In this document: positions 35,233 to 44,424 of the stretch, piece after piece | How the letters are laid out: each line of letters opens with the position of its first letter | How positions within the stretch are numbered: the first letter of the stretch is position 1 | DNA from: Bacteroides intestinalis DSM 17393 | Lineage (GTDB): Bacteria; Bacteroidota; Bacteroidia; Bacteroidales; Bacteroidaceae | Direction: 5' to 3' | Assembly: GCF_000172175.1 (NCBI RefSeq) | Contig: NZ_ABJL02000008.1 | Span: 1,302,001-1,366,000, forward strand | DNA: 64,000 nucleotides | Notes under the pieces: model-generated | Told to the model about the DNA's origin: nothing | Database searches by the model: none | The model's input: the letters and a program-made list of their open reading frames with translations, nothing else | Made by a program: the position numbers and the translations under genes

Positions 35233-37545
35233 ATGAAAAGATACCTTAGAACCGATGAATGGAATATTATTGAAGATAACTTTCACGCCGACAACCTGAG
35301 AATGTCCGAAAGTATATTCAGCTTGGGGAACGGACGCTTTGGACAACGGGGAAATTTTGAAGAGCCTTATTCAAGCGATTCCTATCGCGGTTCATTTGTA
35401 GCCGGTATCACTTTTCTGGATAAAACGCGTGTAGGTTGGTGGAAGAACGGCTTTCCTGCTTTTTACACGCGTATTCCCAATGCAGCGGACTGGAGTCGTG
35501 TCAGCCTGCGTCTCATCGATGAAGAACTGGACCTGGCACAATGGGACGTAAACAGCTTCAGCCGCAGACTTGATATGAAAGCAGGTATCTCCTACCGGGA
35601 TTTCGAAATCACATCTCCCAGAGGACATCAAATACGGGTACATGTGGAGCATATCAACAATATGGCCCACCCCGATTTATGCCTAATAAAATACAGCGTC
35701 ACCTCCATCAATTATACAGGAAGAATATCACTGATTCCCTCTCTGGATGCAATCATAGTCAATAAGGATGATGATCCGAACGAGAAGATATGGAATATCC
35801 TCCGTTCCGGCGTCACAAAGGATTGTGCTTATCTATGGACGCAAACCCGGCGGGAAGATGCGCAAGTGTGCTACGCCATGACCTATCAGTTCTTCAAGAA
35901 CGGCAAAGAAGCCTCCTCGAACCCGATACGCATTGAAAAAGAGAAACAAACCGGATTCAGCATCGGGGCAGATGTGAAACCGGGAGACAATGTAATGCTC
36001 ATCAAATATACCGTTATAAGTTCGTCGCTCTATGATGAACGCCAGGAATTGATAGAACATTCCATCACCAAAGCCCGTCAGACTAAAATAGACGGCTGGG
36101 ATAAGTTGGAAAACAATCATCAACAAGCCTGGGCTAATATATGGAAGGAAATGGATGTGGTTATCGAAGGGGACCCGGAAGCACAACAGGGTATCCGGTA
36201 CAACATCTTCCAACTATGCCAGACGTACCGCGGTGATGATCCGCGTCTGAATATCGGCCCGAAAGGATTCACTGGTGAAAAATACGGTGGAAACACATAC
36301 TGGAACACGGAACTTTGTTGTGTACCGTTCTTCCTGCTTTCTACTCCGAGGGAGATTGTAAAAAATCTGTTGATATACCGTTATAACCAACTACCGAAAG
36401 CTATAGAGAATGCCCGTAAACTGGGATTCAAAGAGGGGGCTGCTCTCTTTCCGCAAGTCACTTACAGTGGTGAGGAATGCCACAGCGAATGGGAAATTAC
36501 TTTTGAAGAAATACACCGCAACAATATCATCGTCTATGCCATTGCACAACATGCCGCAATCACAGGCAGCAAAGATTATATAGCCAAATACGGACTGGAA
36601 GTAATGATTGCCGTCTCCCGCTTCTGGAGCCAACGTGTATCTTTCTCAAAACCAAAACAGAAATATGTCATACTGGGGGTAACCGGACCGGATGAGTACG
36701 AAAACAATGTGGATAATAACTGGTACACCAATTACTCGTGTGTGCAGTGCCTGCAGATGACACTTAACTATCTTGAAATCATTGCCGGAGAATACCCCGA
36801 CGAATATGCGCGTGTACGCCGTGTCACCAACCTCCGCCAACAAGAAGAGGCTGAACGCTGGCGCGACATCATCAACCGTATGTATCTACCGGAAGACAAA
36901 GAACTGGGGATCTTTGTACAAAATGACGGTTTCCTGGATAAGGAACTGAACAGTACCGATGCCATTCCACCCGAAGAACGCCCCATCAATCAGCATTGGT
37001 CCTGGGATCGTATTCTTCGTTCGTGCTACATCAAACAAAGTGATGTGTTACTGGGATTATATCTGTATTACTTCAATTTCGACAAGGAAACTGTCCGCCG
37101 TAACTTTGATTTCTATGAAACAATGACGGTACATGAATCTTCACTTTCCCCGCACATCCACTCCATTCTTGCCGCCCGCATTGGCGAAGTGGAAAAGGCT
37201 TACCAACTCTTTCTGCATGCCACCCGTCTTGACCTGGATGACTACAACAACGAAACTCACCAAGGACTGCATATCACCAGTATGCCGGGCAGCTGGCTTG
37301 CCATTGTACGAGGCTTCGCCGGAATGCAGATCCTGGAGGGCATACTCTCTTTCTTCCCAGTCATTCCCGAAAAATGGAGCAGTTATTCCTTCCAGATAAA
37401 TTATCAGGGACGTACACTTCAGATGCGCGTAGGCAAAGAAATAAATATTTCACTTATTACCGGAGAAGAACTGAACATACAAGTATATAAAAACGTTTAT
37501 AAGCTCAAACTGGGCACCGATTTGTTGCTCAGAATAGAGGAGTAG
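35233..37545 (+). CDS. GH65 disaccharide phosphorylase, maltose phosphorylase-like
   Basis: A 770-residue cytoplasmic family 65 enzyme; the start at 35233 (MKRYLRTDEWNI) follows an unneeded 14-residue extension. No signal peptide. The N-terminal beta-sandwich (FSLGNGRFGQRGNFEEPYSSDSYRG) is followed by the (alpha/alpha)6 barrel. VTGPDEYENNVDNNWYTNY (Glu488) carries the conserved acid, and KQSDVLLGLY (about 605) is typical of phosphate-contacting residues. It should convert maltose plus phosphate to glucose and glucose 1-phosphate; kojibiose or other alpha-glucoside phosphorylases share the fold, so the linkage specificity is not certain. It acts after the adjacent transporter. No beta-phosphoglucomutase gene lies nearby. 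Confidence 0.85.
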   Translation: MKRYLRTDEWNIIEDNFHADNLRMSESIFSLGNGRFGQRGNFEEPYSSDSYRGSFVAGITFLDKTRVGWWKNGFPAFYTRIPNAADWSRVSLRLIDEELDLAQWDVNSFSRRLDMKAGISYRDFEITSPRGHQIRVHVEHINNMAHPDLCLIKYSVTSINYTGRISLIPSLDAIIVNKDDDPNEKIWNILRSGVTKDCAYLWTQTRREDAQVCYAMTYQFFKNGKEASSNPIRIEKEKQTGFSIGADVKPGDNVMLIKYTVISSSLYDERQELIEHSITKARQTKIDGWDKLENNHQQAWANIWKEMDVVIEGDPEAQQGIRYNIFQLCQTYRGDDPRLNIGPKGFTGEKYGGNTYWNTELCCVPFFLLSTPREIVKNLLIYRYNQLPKAIENARKLGFKEGAALFPQVTYSGEECHSEWEITFEEIHRNNIIVYAIAQHAAITGSKDYIAKYGLEVMIAVSRFWSQRVSFSKPKQKYVILGVTGPDEYENNVDNNWYTNYSCVQCLQMTLNYLEIIAGEYPDEYARVRRVTNLRQQEEAERWRDIINRMYLPEDKELGIFVQNDGFLDKELNSTDAIPPEERPINQHWSWDRILRSCYIKQSDVLLGLYLYYFNFDKETVRRNFDFYETMTVHESSLSPHIHSILAARIGEVEKAYQLFLHATRLDLDDYNNETHQGLHITSMPGSWLAIVRGFAGMQILEGILSFFPVIPEKWSSYSFQINYQGRTLQMRVGKEINISLITGEELNIQVYKNVYKLKLGTDLLLRIEE

Positions 37546-37577
37546 AAGCCTTTATCATTAACAACGCGTAACAAAAT

Positions 37578-37614
37578 AAACCGGGAGAACAATTATCTGT
37601 TTTTCCGGTTTTAT
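37578..37614 (+). terminator. Terminator after GH65
   Basis: AAACCGG (37578-37584) pairs with CCGGTTT (37605-37611) followed by TTATG. A weak-to-moderate hairpin 33 bp after the GH65 stop. Confidence 0.5.
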
Positions 37615-37648
37615 GTTTCTATATCTAAACGAACAACTATATATTAGT

Positions 37649-38701
37649 ATGAAAAGAATCTATTTGTTCACCATCGGCGTGATGCTGCTTGTCACATCAT
37701 GCGGACACAAGAAAGAGGGCGATGCCACCCTGATTCGACCTGTTAAGACAGCTAGTGCCAGCTCCCAATCGGTCATCCGGAAAGACTTCTCCGGTATTGT
37801 AGAAGCCGTAGAATACGTGAAACTAGCCTTCCGTGTCAGCGGACAGGTTATAAATCTGCCTGTGGTAGAAGGTCAGCGGGTAAAGAAAGGACAATTGATC
37901 GCCGCCATTGATCCACGCGACATTTCCCTGCAATACGCCGCCGACAAAGCCGCTTATGAGACTGCCGCAGCACAGGTGGAACGTAACAAGCGCCTGTTGG
38001 GACGCCAGGCTATCTCCGTGCAGGAATATGAAATCAGCGTTGCCAATTACCAAAAGGCAAAGTCCGCTTATGAATTGTCCAGCAATAATATGCGGGATAC
38101 CAAACTGACTGCTCCCTTCGACGGTTCCATCGAAAAGCGTCTGGTGGAAAACTATCAGCGCGTGAATTCCGGAGAAGGCATTGTACAATTGGTGAATACA
38201 CAAAAGCTCCGCATCAAATTCACCGTGCCGGATGATTATCTGTATCTGCTTCGTGCAAAAGATGTAACATTCAAAGTGGTTTTCGACACCTATCCGGACA
38301 TGGTGTTCAACGCACAATTGGAAGAATATCTGGACATTTCTACAGCCGGAACAGGTATCCCGGTAACTATTACGATTGAAGATCCTGCTTTTAATCGTTC
38401 CTTATACGATGTGAAACCGGGATTTACGTGTAAAATCAAGCTGGCATCGGACGTAGCTCCCTTCCTGGAAGAAAAGCTTGTGAATATTCCGCTCAGTGCC
38501 ATATTCGGTGAAAGCGAAAACCAGAAAACTTATGTGTGGGTAGTAAAAGATAATAAGGTAAGCAAGCGGGAAGTAACCGTATACTCTCCCACTGGAGAAG
38601 CCAATGCTCTTATCTCTGCTGGTATACAACCGGGAGAAACTATTGTAATTGCCGGAGTGCACCAACTGGTGGACGGACAAACGGTGAAAGTTATCAATTA
38701 G
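37649..38701 (+). CDS. RND efflux membrane-fusion lipoprotein
   Basis: A 350-residue periplasmic adaptor (HlyD/MFP family) linking an RND pump to an outer-membrane channel. Lipobox LVTSC (Cys18) supports the start at 37649. Lipoyl halves VVEGQRVKKGQLIAAIDPRD (about 75) and APFDGSIEKRLVENYQRVNSGEGIV (about 165) flank a short coiled coil; beta-barrel and membrane-proximal segments follow (IPLSAIFGESENQKTYVWVV, HQLVDGQTVKVIN). First gene of a three-gene operon (38701 to 38746, then 41800). Substrates unknown. Confidence 0.93.
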   Translation: MKRIYLFTIGVMLLVTSCGHKKEGDATLIRPVKTASASSQSVIRKDFSGIVEAVEYVKLAFRVSGQVINLPVVEGQRVKKGQLIAAIDPRDISLQYAADKAAYETAAAQVERNKRLLGRQAISVQEYEISVANYQKAKSAYELSSNNMRDTKLTAPFDGSIEKRLVENYQRVNSGEGIVQLVNTQKLRIKFTVPDDYLYLLRAKDVTFKVVFDTYPDMVFNAQLEEYLDISTAGTGIPVTITIEDPAFNRSLYDVKPGFTCKIKLASDVAPFLEEKLVNIPLSAIFGESENQKTYVWVVKDNKVSKREVTVYSPTGEANALISAGIQPGETIVIAGVHQLVDGQTVKVIN

Positions 38702-38714
38702 ACTACCAACTACT

Positions 38715-38730
38715 GCGACCTTGAGGTCGC
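38715..38730 (+). other. Short GC hairpin inside the RND operon
   Basis: GCGACCT-TG-AGGTCGC: a 7-bp perfect stem with a 2-nt loop, in the 44-bp gap between adaptor and pump genes. No T-run follows, so it is not a classic terminator; it may alter transcript stability or translation. Confidence 0.5.
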
Positions 38731-38745
38731 CCAAATATAAATCAT

Positions 38746-41700
38746 ATGAATTTAGCTAAATATGCATTAGACAACACCAAGATTGTTTATTTCTTCCTGG
38801 CTGTGTTGCTAATCGGCGGTATACTATCATTCGGCCGGTTGGGAAAGAAAGAGGATGCACCCTTCGTCATCAAGTCAGCGGTCATTATGACTCGCTATCC
38901 GGGGGCAGAACCGGCAGAAGTAGAACGACTGATCACCGAACCGATCTCCCGCGAGATACAGTCGATGAGTGGTGCATATAAAATTAAATCGGAGTCCATG
39001 TACGGACTATCCAAGATAACATTCGAGCTTCAACCTTCCCTTTCCGCAGAGTCTATTCCGCAGAAATGGGATGAACTTCGCCGCAAGGTGCTCAACATAC
39101 AACCGCAACTACCCGCCGGTGCTTCCGTTCCCACGGTATCGGACGATTTCGGTGATGTATTCGGCATCTATTACGGTCTGGTAGGCGATGACGGTTTCTC
39201 TTACGAAGAAATGCGCAACTGGGCAGAGCGTATCAAAACTCAGGTTATCACTGCTGACGGGGTAATGAAAGTAGCCCTGTTCGGCACGCAAACCGAAGTG
39301 GTGAATATCTTTATATCCGTCAATAAACTGGCCGGTATGGGGATAGACCCGAAGCAAGTGGCAAGCCTGTTGCAATCGCAAAACCAGATTATCAACACGG
39401 GTGAAATCAACGCCGGTGAACAACAATTGCGTATTGTAGCCAACGGAACTTACACCACCGTCAATGACATCCGGAACCAAGTGATTACAACTTCGGGAGG
39501 GCAAGTAAAATTGGGTGATATAGCCATTATCGAAAAAGGATATATGGACCCACCCGGCAACATCATGCATGTCAATGGGAAGCGTGCCATAGGTATCGGC
39601 GTTTCCACCGACCCGACAAAGGATGTAGTAAAGACCGGAGAACTGGTAGATCAGAAACTGGCTGAACTTCTTCCCCTTATTCCGGTAGGGTTGGAGCTGG
39701 AAAGTCTGTATCCGGAAAATGTCATAGCTCAGGAAGCAAATAATGGTTTCATCATTAACCTGATAGAATCCCTCCTCATTGTAATCGTTATCATCATGCT
39801 GGTGATGGGGCTACGTGCTGGTATACTTATAGGAAGTTCACTGCTATTTACCATTGGCGGCACGTTGCTCATCATGTCCTTCATGGGGGTAGGACTGAAC
39901 CGTACTTCCCTGGCAGGTTTCATCATTGCCATGGGTATGCTGGTGGATAATGCCATTGTAGTGACGGACAATGCACAAATAGCCATTGCCCGAGGAATAG
40001 ACCGTAGAAAAGCACTGATAGATGGAGCTACCGGACCACAATGGGGCTTACTTGGCGCCACGTTCATCGCCATTTGTTCATTCCTCCCGCTGTACCTCGC
40101 CCCTTCTGCCGTAGCGGAAATCGTAAAACCTCTGTTTGTCGTACTTGCCATTTCTTTGGGATTAAGCTGGGTACTGGCACTCACGCAAACCACCACTTTC
40201 GGCAATTTTATCTTGAAAACCAAATCCGGCGATACTAATAAAGATCCGTATGATAAACCTTTCTATCACAAGTTCGCATCTATCCTCGGAGTACTTATCA
40301 AAAAGAAAACGCTCACACTAGGTAGTATGGTAGTCCTGTTTATCATCTCACTGATCATCATGGGAATGATGCCGCAAAACTTCTTCCCCTCATTGGATAA
40401 GCCCTATTTCCGTGCCGATATATTCTATCCGGACGGTTACAGCATCCGTGACGTGGAAAAGGAAATGAAACAGGTGGAAGCGCACCTCCTGCAACAACCG
40501 GAAGTGAAACGGATATCCACTACTTTCGGCAGTACGCCATTACGTTACTATCTAGCATCTACTTCCGTGGGTCCCAAGCCCAACTTTGCCAATATACTCA
40601 TTGAACTAACCGACAGTAAATATACAAAGGAATACGAAGAGAATTTCGACCAGTATATGAAGGCGAACTATCCGAATGCCATTACCCGTACCACTTTGTT
40701 TAAACTATCACCTGCGGTAGATGCTGCCATTGAAATCGGTTTCATCGGTAATAATGTCGATTCACTGGTGATGCTGACCAATAAGGTCCTGGAAATCATG
40801 CATCGGGATGACGATCTCATTAACGTACGAAATTCATGGGGGAATAAGATTCCTGTATGGAAACCCGTTTACAGTCCGGAACGTGCCCAACCGTTAGGTG
40901 TCTCCCGACAGAGCATGGCACAGAGTATTCAGATTGGCACAAGCGGTATGACATTAGGTGAATATCGTGAAGGCGACCAAGTGTTGCCTATCCTGCTAAA
41001 AGATAACACGGTCGATTCTTTCCGTATCAACGATCTGCGTACGCTACCCGTATTCGGTACAACACAGGAGACCACTACACTGGAACAAGTAGTCAGTGAA
41101 TTTGATTTCCAATATAAGTTCTCGAATGTGAAAGATTATAACCGCCAGATGGTAATGATGGCGCAAGCCGATCCACGCCGGGGAGTAAATGCCATAGCAG
41201 CATTCAATAAGATATGGAAAGAAGTGCGAGAAGAAATTCAGGTACCGGAAGGATACACCATGAAGTATTTTGGTGAACAGGAAAGTCAGGCAGAAAGTAA
41301 TGCAGCATTGGCAGCTAACATGCCATTAACTTTTTTCCTGATGTTCATTACCCTGTTATTCCTGTTCAGAACCTACCGCAAGCCAATTGTCATCCTATTG
41401 ATGTTGCCGCTTATCTTTATTGGCATCGTACTGGGATTAATCTTGCTTGGTAAATCATTCGACTTCTTCTCTGTCCTTGGCCTACTGGGATTGATTGGTA
41501 TGAATATCAAGAATGCAATTGTATTGGTAGACCAGATCGATATAGAAACTGCTTCCGGAAAAACGCCACTGAATGCGGTAATCAGTGCAACAACCAGTCG
41601 TATCATACCTGTAGCCATGGCATCCGGAACCACGATTCTGGGTATGTTACCGTTGCTATTCGACGCTATGTTCGGTGGTATGGCGGCAACAATCATGGGT

Positions 41701-41778
41701 GGTTTGCTGGTGGCTTCAGCATTAACTCTGTTCGTTCTTCCAGTGGCATATTGTGCGATACATAAGATTAAAAAGTGA
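38746..41778 (+). CDS. RND efflux transporter permease
   Basis: A 1010-residue inner-membrane resistance-nodulation-division pump (AcrB-like). It has the first TM segment near 12-32, a pore-domain region (MTRYPGAEPAEVERLITEPI), a helix bundle with AFIIAMGMLVDNAIVVTDN-type TM4 (GMLVDNAIVV), and the second TM bundle with GLIGMNIKNAIVLVDQI and ATTSRIIPVAMASGTTILGMLPLLF. The usual proton-relay acidic residues (DN in TM4) are present. Slightly shorter than E. coli AcrB (1049). It lies between the adaptor and the TolC-like gene in one operon. Drug or other substrate not evident. Confidence 0.95.
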   Translation: MNLAKYALDNTKIVYFFLAVLLIGGILSFGRLGKKEDAPFVIKSAVIMTRYPGAEPAEVERLITEPISREIQSMSGAYKIKSESMYGLSKITFELQPSLSAESIPQKWDELRRKVLNIQPQLPAGASVPTVSDDFGDVFGIYYGLVGDDGFSYEEMRNWAERIKTQVITADGVMKVALFGTQTEVVNIFISVNKLAGMGIDPKQVASLLQSQNQIINTGEINAGEQQLRIVANGTYTTVNDIRNQVITTSGGQVKLGDIAIIEKGYMDPPGNIMHVNGKRAIGIGVSTDPTKDVVKTGELVDQKLAELLPLIPVGLELESLYPENVIAQEANNGFIINLIESLLIVIVIIMLVMGLRAGILIGSSLLFTIGGTLLIMSFMGVGLNRTSLAGFIIAMGMLVDNAIVVTDNAQIAIARGIDRRKALIDGATGPQWGLLGATFIAICSFLPLYLAPSAVAEIVKPLFVVLAISLGLSWVLALTQTTTFGNFILKTKSGDTNKDPYDKPFYHKFASILGVLIKKKTLTLGSMVVLFIISLIIMGMMPQNFFPSLDKPYFRADIFYPDGYSIRDVEKEMKQVEAHLLQQPEVKRISTTFGSTPLRYYLASTSVGPKPNFANILIELTDSKYTKEYEENFDQYMKANYPNAITRTTLFKLSPAVDAAIEIGFIGNNVDSLVMLTNKVLEIMHRDDDLINVRNSWGNKIPVWKPVYSPERAQPLGVSRQSMAQSIQIGTSGMTLGEYREGDQVLPILLKDNTVDSFRINDLRTLPVFGTTQETTTLEQVVSEFDFQYKFSNVKDYNRQMVMMAQADPRRGVNAIAAFNKIWKEVREEIQVPEGYTMKYFGEQESQAESNAALAANMPLTFFLMFITLLFLFRTYRKPIVILLMLPLIFIGIVLGLILLGKSFDFFSVLGLLGLIGMNIKNAIVLVDQIDIETASGKTPLNAVISATTSRIIPVAMASGTTILGMLPLLFDAMFGGMAATIMGGLLVASALTLFVLPVAYCAIHKIKK

Positions 41779-41799
41779 AAAGAAGAAATACAAGTAATC

Positions 41800-43071
41800 A
41801 TGAAAAAGAAGATATTCATAGTCACACTACTCTGTTGCTTCGGCCTGAAAGCCGGAGCCCAACAGTATCTCAGCCGTGAAGCATATCGTGACAAAGTAGA
41901 AGCCTACAGCCAGGTGTTGAAACAGCAGCGCCTGAAAACCATGGCAAGCACCGAAGCGCGAAAAATAGCAAATACCGGCTTCCTGCCACAAATAGACATC
42001 ACTGCCGAAGGTACCGCCAACCTCAACCATCTGGATAAGTGGAACAGTCCGAAGGGTGAATACCGCCCCTACACCTATCAGGCACTCGCAACTTTGGCAC
42101 AGCCCCTCTATACCGGTGGTTCTCTGATAGCCCAGAAACGTATGGCACAGGCAGACGAAGAGTTAAGCCAACTCACCACCGAACTTACTCTCGACCAAAT
42201 TCATTATCAAAGTGATGCCGTTTACTGGAATGCTTCAGCCGCTTATGCCAGTCTTGAGGCTGCTGCTACATTTCAGGATATCATAAAGAAGCAGCACGAT
42301 ATTATTCAGGATCGTTTCGACGATGGCGCTATCAGCCGTACAGACCTGCTGATGATTTCCACCCGCCAGAAAGAAGCTGAATTGCAATATATCAAAGCCC
42401 GCCAGAATTATACCCTTGCCCTGCAACAACTGAACATTTTAATGGGAGCAGCACCCAATACTCCCGTTGATAGTCTAAGTGAAATCAGTATAGCCAGTGA
42501 ACCCGTCGACATTCTTGGACTTGACGATGTACTTCCACGCCGTGCCGATTATGCCAGTACAACAGTAAACATTGCCCGAAGTGAAGCACAACGCCATGCC
42601 GCTCTCAGCAAGTATAATCCCCAGGTAAGTATGTTCCTTGCCACAGGTTGGGATACAGGTATCACATATATGGGACAGGAAATCCCCCATACTCCTGTAG
42701 CCGGAGTAAACGTCAGTATCCCCATCTTCCGTTGGGGAGCCCGTTTCAAGACAAACCGACAACAGAAAGCATTCATTGGCATCCAGAAGCTACAACAAAG
42801 TTATATTACTGATACTATTCTTGAAGAGCTCTCCGCCGCCACTACGAAACTGACAGAAACGGAGCAGCAAGTAAAGACTGCAAAGGAAAATATGGCTCTT
42901 GCCGAAGAGAACCTGGACCTTGTGACTTTCTCTTATAATGAAGGAAAATCCAGTATGGCAGATGTCTTGTCCGCACAATTGTCGTGGACACAGGCTCATA
43001 CGAACCTGATTAATGCATATCTGGCAGAAAAAATGGCAGTGGCAGAATACAGAAAAGTGATTAGTGAATAA
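41800..43071 (+). CDS. TolC-like outer-membrane efflux protein
   Basis: A 423-residue outer-membrane factor completing the tripartite pump. Signal peptide ends KAGA-QQ. Two OEP-type coiled-coil repeats are visible: KVEAYSQVLKQQRLKTMASTEARKIANTGFLPQI at the start, and AALSKYNPQVSMFLATG with later TETEQQVKTAKENMALAEENLDLVTFSYNEGKSSMADVLSAQL. It starts 21 bp after the pump gene. An array hairpin follows and may end the transcript. Confidence 0.93.
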   Translation: MKKKIFIVTLLCCFGLKAGAQQYLSREAYRDKVEAYSQVLKQQRLKTMASTEARKIANTGFLPQIDITAEGTANLNHLDKWNSPKGEYRPYTYQALATLAQPLYTGGSLIAQKRMAQADEELSQLTTELTLDQIHYQSDAVYWNASAAYASLEAAATFQDIIKKQHDIIQDRFDDGAISRTDLLMISTRQKEAELQYIKARQNYTLALQQLNILMGAAPNTPVDSLSEISIASEPVDILGLDDVLPRRADYASTTVNIARSEAQRHAALSKYNPQVSMFLATGWDTGITYMGQEIPHTPVAGVNVSIPIFRWGARFKTNRQQKAFIGIQKLQQSYITDTILEELSAATTKLTETEQQVKTAKENMALAEENLDLVTFSYNEGKSSMADVLSAQLSWTQAHTNLINAYLAEKMAVAEYRKVISE

Positions 43072-43078
43072 AAAATCA

Positions 43079-43163
43079 GGCGCGGATTACACGGATTACG
43101 CAGATCAGCTTTATTGCAACAAATTGCAACAAAAGAATCCGTGTAATTCGCGTAATCCGCGCC
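43079..43163. terminator. GGATTAC-type repeat hairpin between convergent genes
   Basis: GGCGCGGATTACACGG (from 43079, arm to 43101) faces CCGTGTAATTCGCGTAATC (arm 43135-43163) so that GGCGCGGATTAC pairs perfectly with its inverted copy at the far ends, with the unit GGATTAC-RC repeated in each arm. It lies between the convergent TolC-like and oadB genes and probably terminates both. Confidence 0.7.
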
Positions 43164-43182
43164 GTCTTCGTATCTATTCCCC

Positions 43183-44418
43183 TTATCCCAGGAACGAAAT
43201 CAGCACACCCGCCGCTACAGCCGAACCGATTACACCGGAGATATTACTGGACATACAGTAATTCAGCACATGGTTCTTCGGGTCATACTTCGTAGCAATC
43301 TCATTGCACACACGGCTTGCCATAGGCACAGCACTCAATCCTGTTGCACCGATCAACGGATTTATCTTCTTCTTGCTGAACAGGTTGAACAGCTTCACAA
43401 AGAAGATACCACCCGTAATAGAAAGCGCAAATGCAAGGAAACCACCAATAACAATACCAATGGTTGTCCAGTTCAGAAATGCTTCGCTTGTCATAGTTGC
43501 GCCTACACTCAGTCCTAAGAAAATAGTTGCCGCATTCATGATACTATTGGCAGCCGCATCAAACAAACGGCTTGTATCCGCACCGATTTCCTTAATCAGG
43601 TTACCGAACATCAACATACCGATCAAAGGCACTGCCGTCGGTACAAAGAGAGCGACAATTGTAGTTACTGCTATCGGGAAAATGATTTTCAGTACACGCA
43701 GATTCTTGATTTCCGTCTTCGAAGGATAGAGCTTTTCCTGTTCCTTCATATTGATCATCAATTCCTTCTTAGAGCAGAACAGCTTCACTACCAACGGAAT
43801 AATCACCGGCACTAACGCCATGTAAGAATAGGCTGCAATAGCAATCGGACCCAACAGATGCGGAGCCAGCTTAATAGTCGTGAAGATAGCCGTCGGACCA
43901 TCAGCACCACCGATAATGCCCAGTGCACCAGCCTCCTGTGGAGTGAAACCTATCATAACAGCACATAGCAGCACAGTGAAGATGCCCAACTGTGCAGCAG
44001 CACCAAAGATAGAGAGACGCAGGTTGCGAAGCATCGGTCCGAAGTCCGTCAAAGCACCCACACCCATAAAAATGATAGGCGGCAAGAAGCCCGTCTTAAT
44101 CAACATATAGTAGATGAAGTTCATCAATCCCAGGTCGTGCGCTATTTCATGGAGCGGCATTTCCCAGATGTTCTTCAATACCCCATTTACCATTACCATT
44201 CCGTTTTCATCTGCCTGAATGACCCCCATATCACCACCGGGAAAGTTGGCGATAAGTACACCAAAAGCGATGGGCACCAGCAACAACGGTTCGTAGTGCT
44301 TCTTGATACCCAAGTACAGCAGAATGAAAGCAATGGCATACATCACCAGAAACGACGGGTCGGCAATGATATTGCTGAACGCCGTCATATCATAGAGTTT
44401 TGCAAATATTTCTTCCAT
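43183..44418 (-). CDS. Oxaloacetate decarboxylase, beta subunit (Na+ pump)
   Basis: A 411-residue membrane protein of the sodium-pumping biotin-dependent decarboxylase family; it releases CO2 from carboxybiotin and exports Na+. It has about nine hydrophobic segments and the family motifs GGADGPTAIF (about 182-191, Na+ site region), NAATIFLGLSVGATM and PLIGATGLSAVPMASRV (C-terminal). It follows oadA at a 6-bp gap in the order gamma, alpha, beta. Family relatives include methylmalonyl-CoA and glutaconyl-CoA decarboxylase beta subunits; the alpha subunit's carboxyltransferase domain favours oxaloacetate. Confidence 0.93.
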   Translation of the reverse strand: MEEIFAKLYDMTAFSNIIADPSFLVMYAIAFILLYLGIKKHYEPLLLVPIAFGVLIANFPGGDMGVIQADENGMVMVNGVLKNIWEMPLHEIAHDLGLMNFIYYMLIKTGFLPPIIFMGVGALTDFGPMLRNLRLSIFGAAAQLGIFTVLLCAVMIGFTPQEAGALGIIGGADGPTAIFTTIKLAPHLLGPIAIAAYSYMALVPVIIPLVVKLFCSKKELMINMKEQEKLYPSKTEIKNLRVLKIIFPIAVTTIVALFVPTAVPLIGMLMFGNLIKEIGADTSRLFDAAANSIMNAATIFLGLSVGATMTSEAFLNWTTIGIVIGGFLAFALSITGGIFFVKLFNLFSKKKINPLIGATGLSAVPMASRVCNEIATKYDPKNHVLNYCMSSNISGVIGSAVAAGVLISFLG

Positions 44419-44424
44419 CGCTGT

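Noticed and set aside
37490..37510. AAACGTTT palindrome near the end of GH65 as a LacI operator
   Set aside because: It lies inside the coding region and lacks the GC flanks of the two candidate operators.
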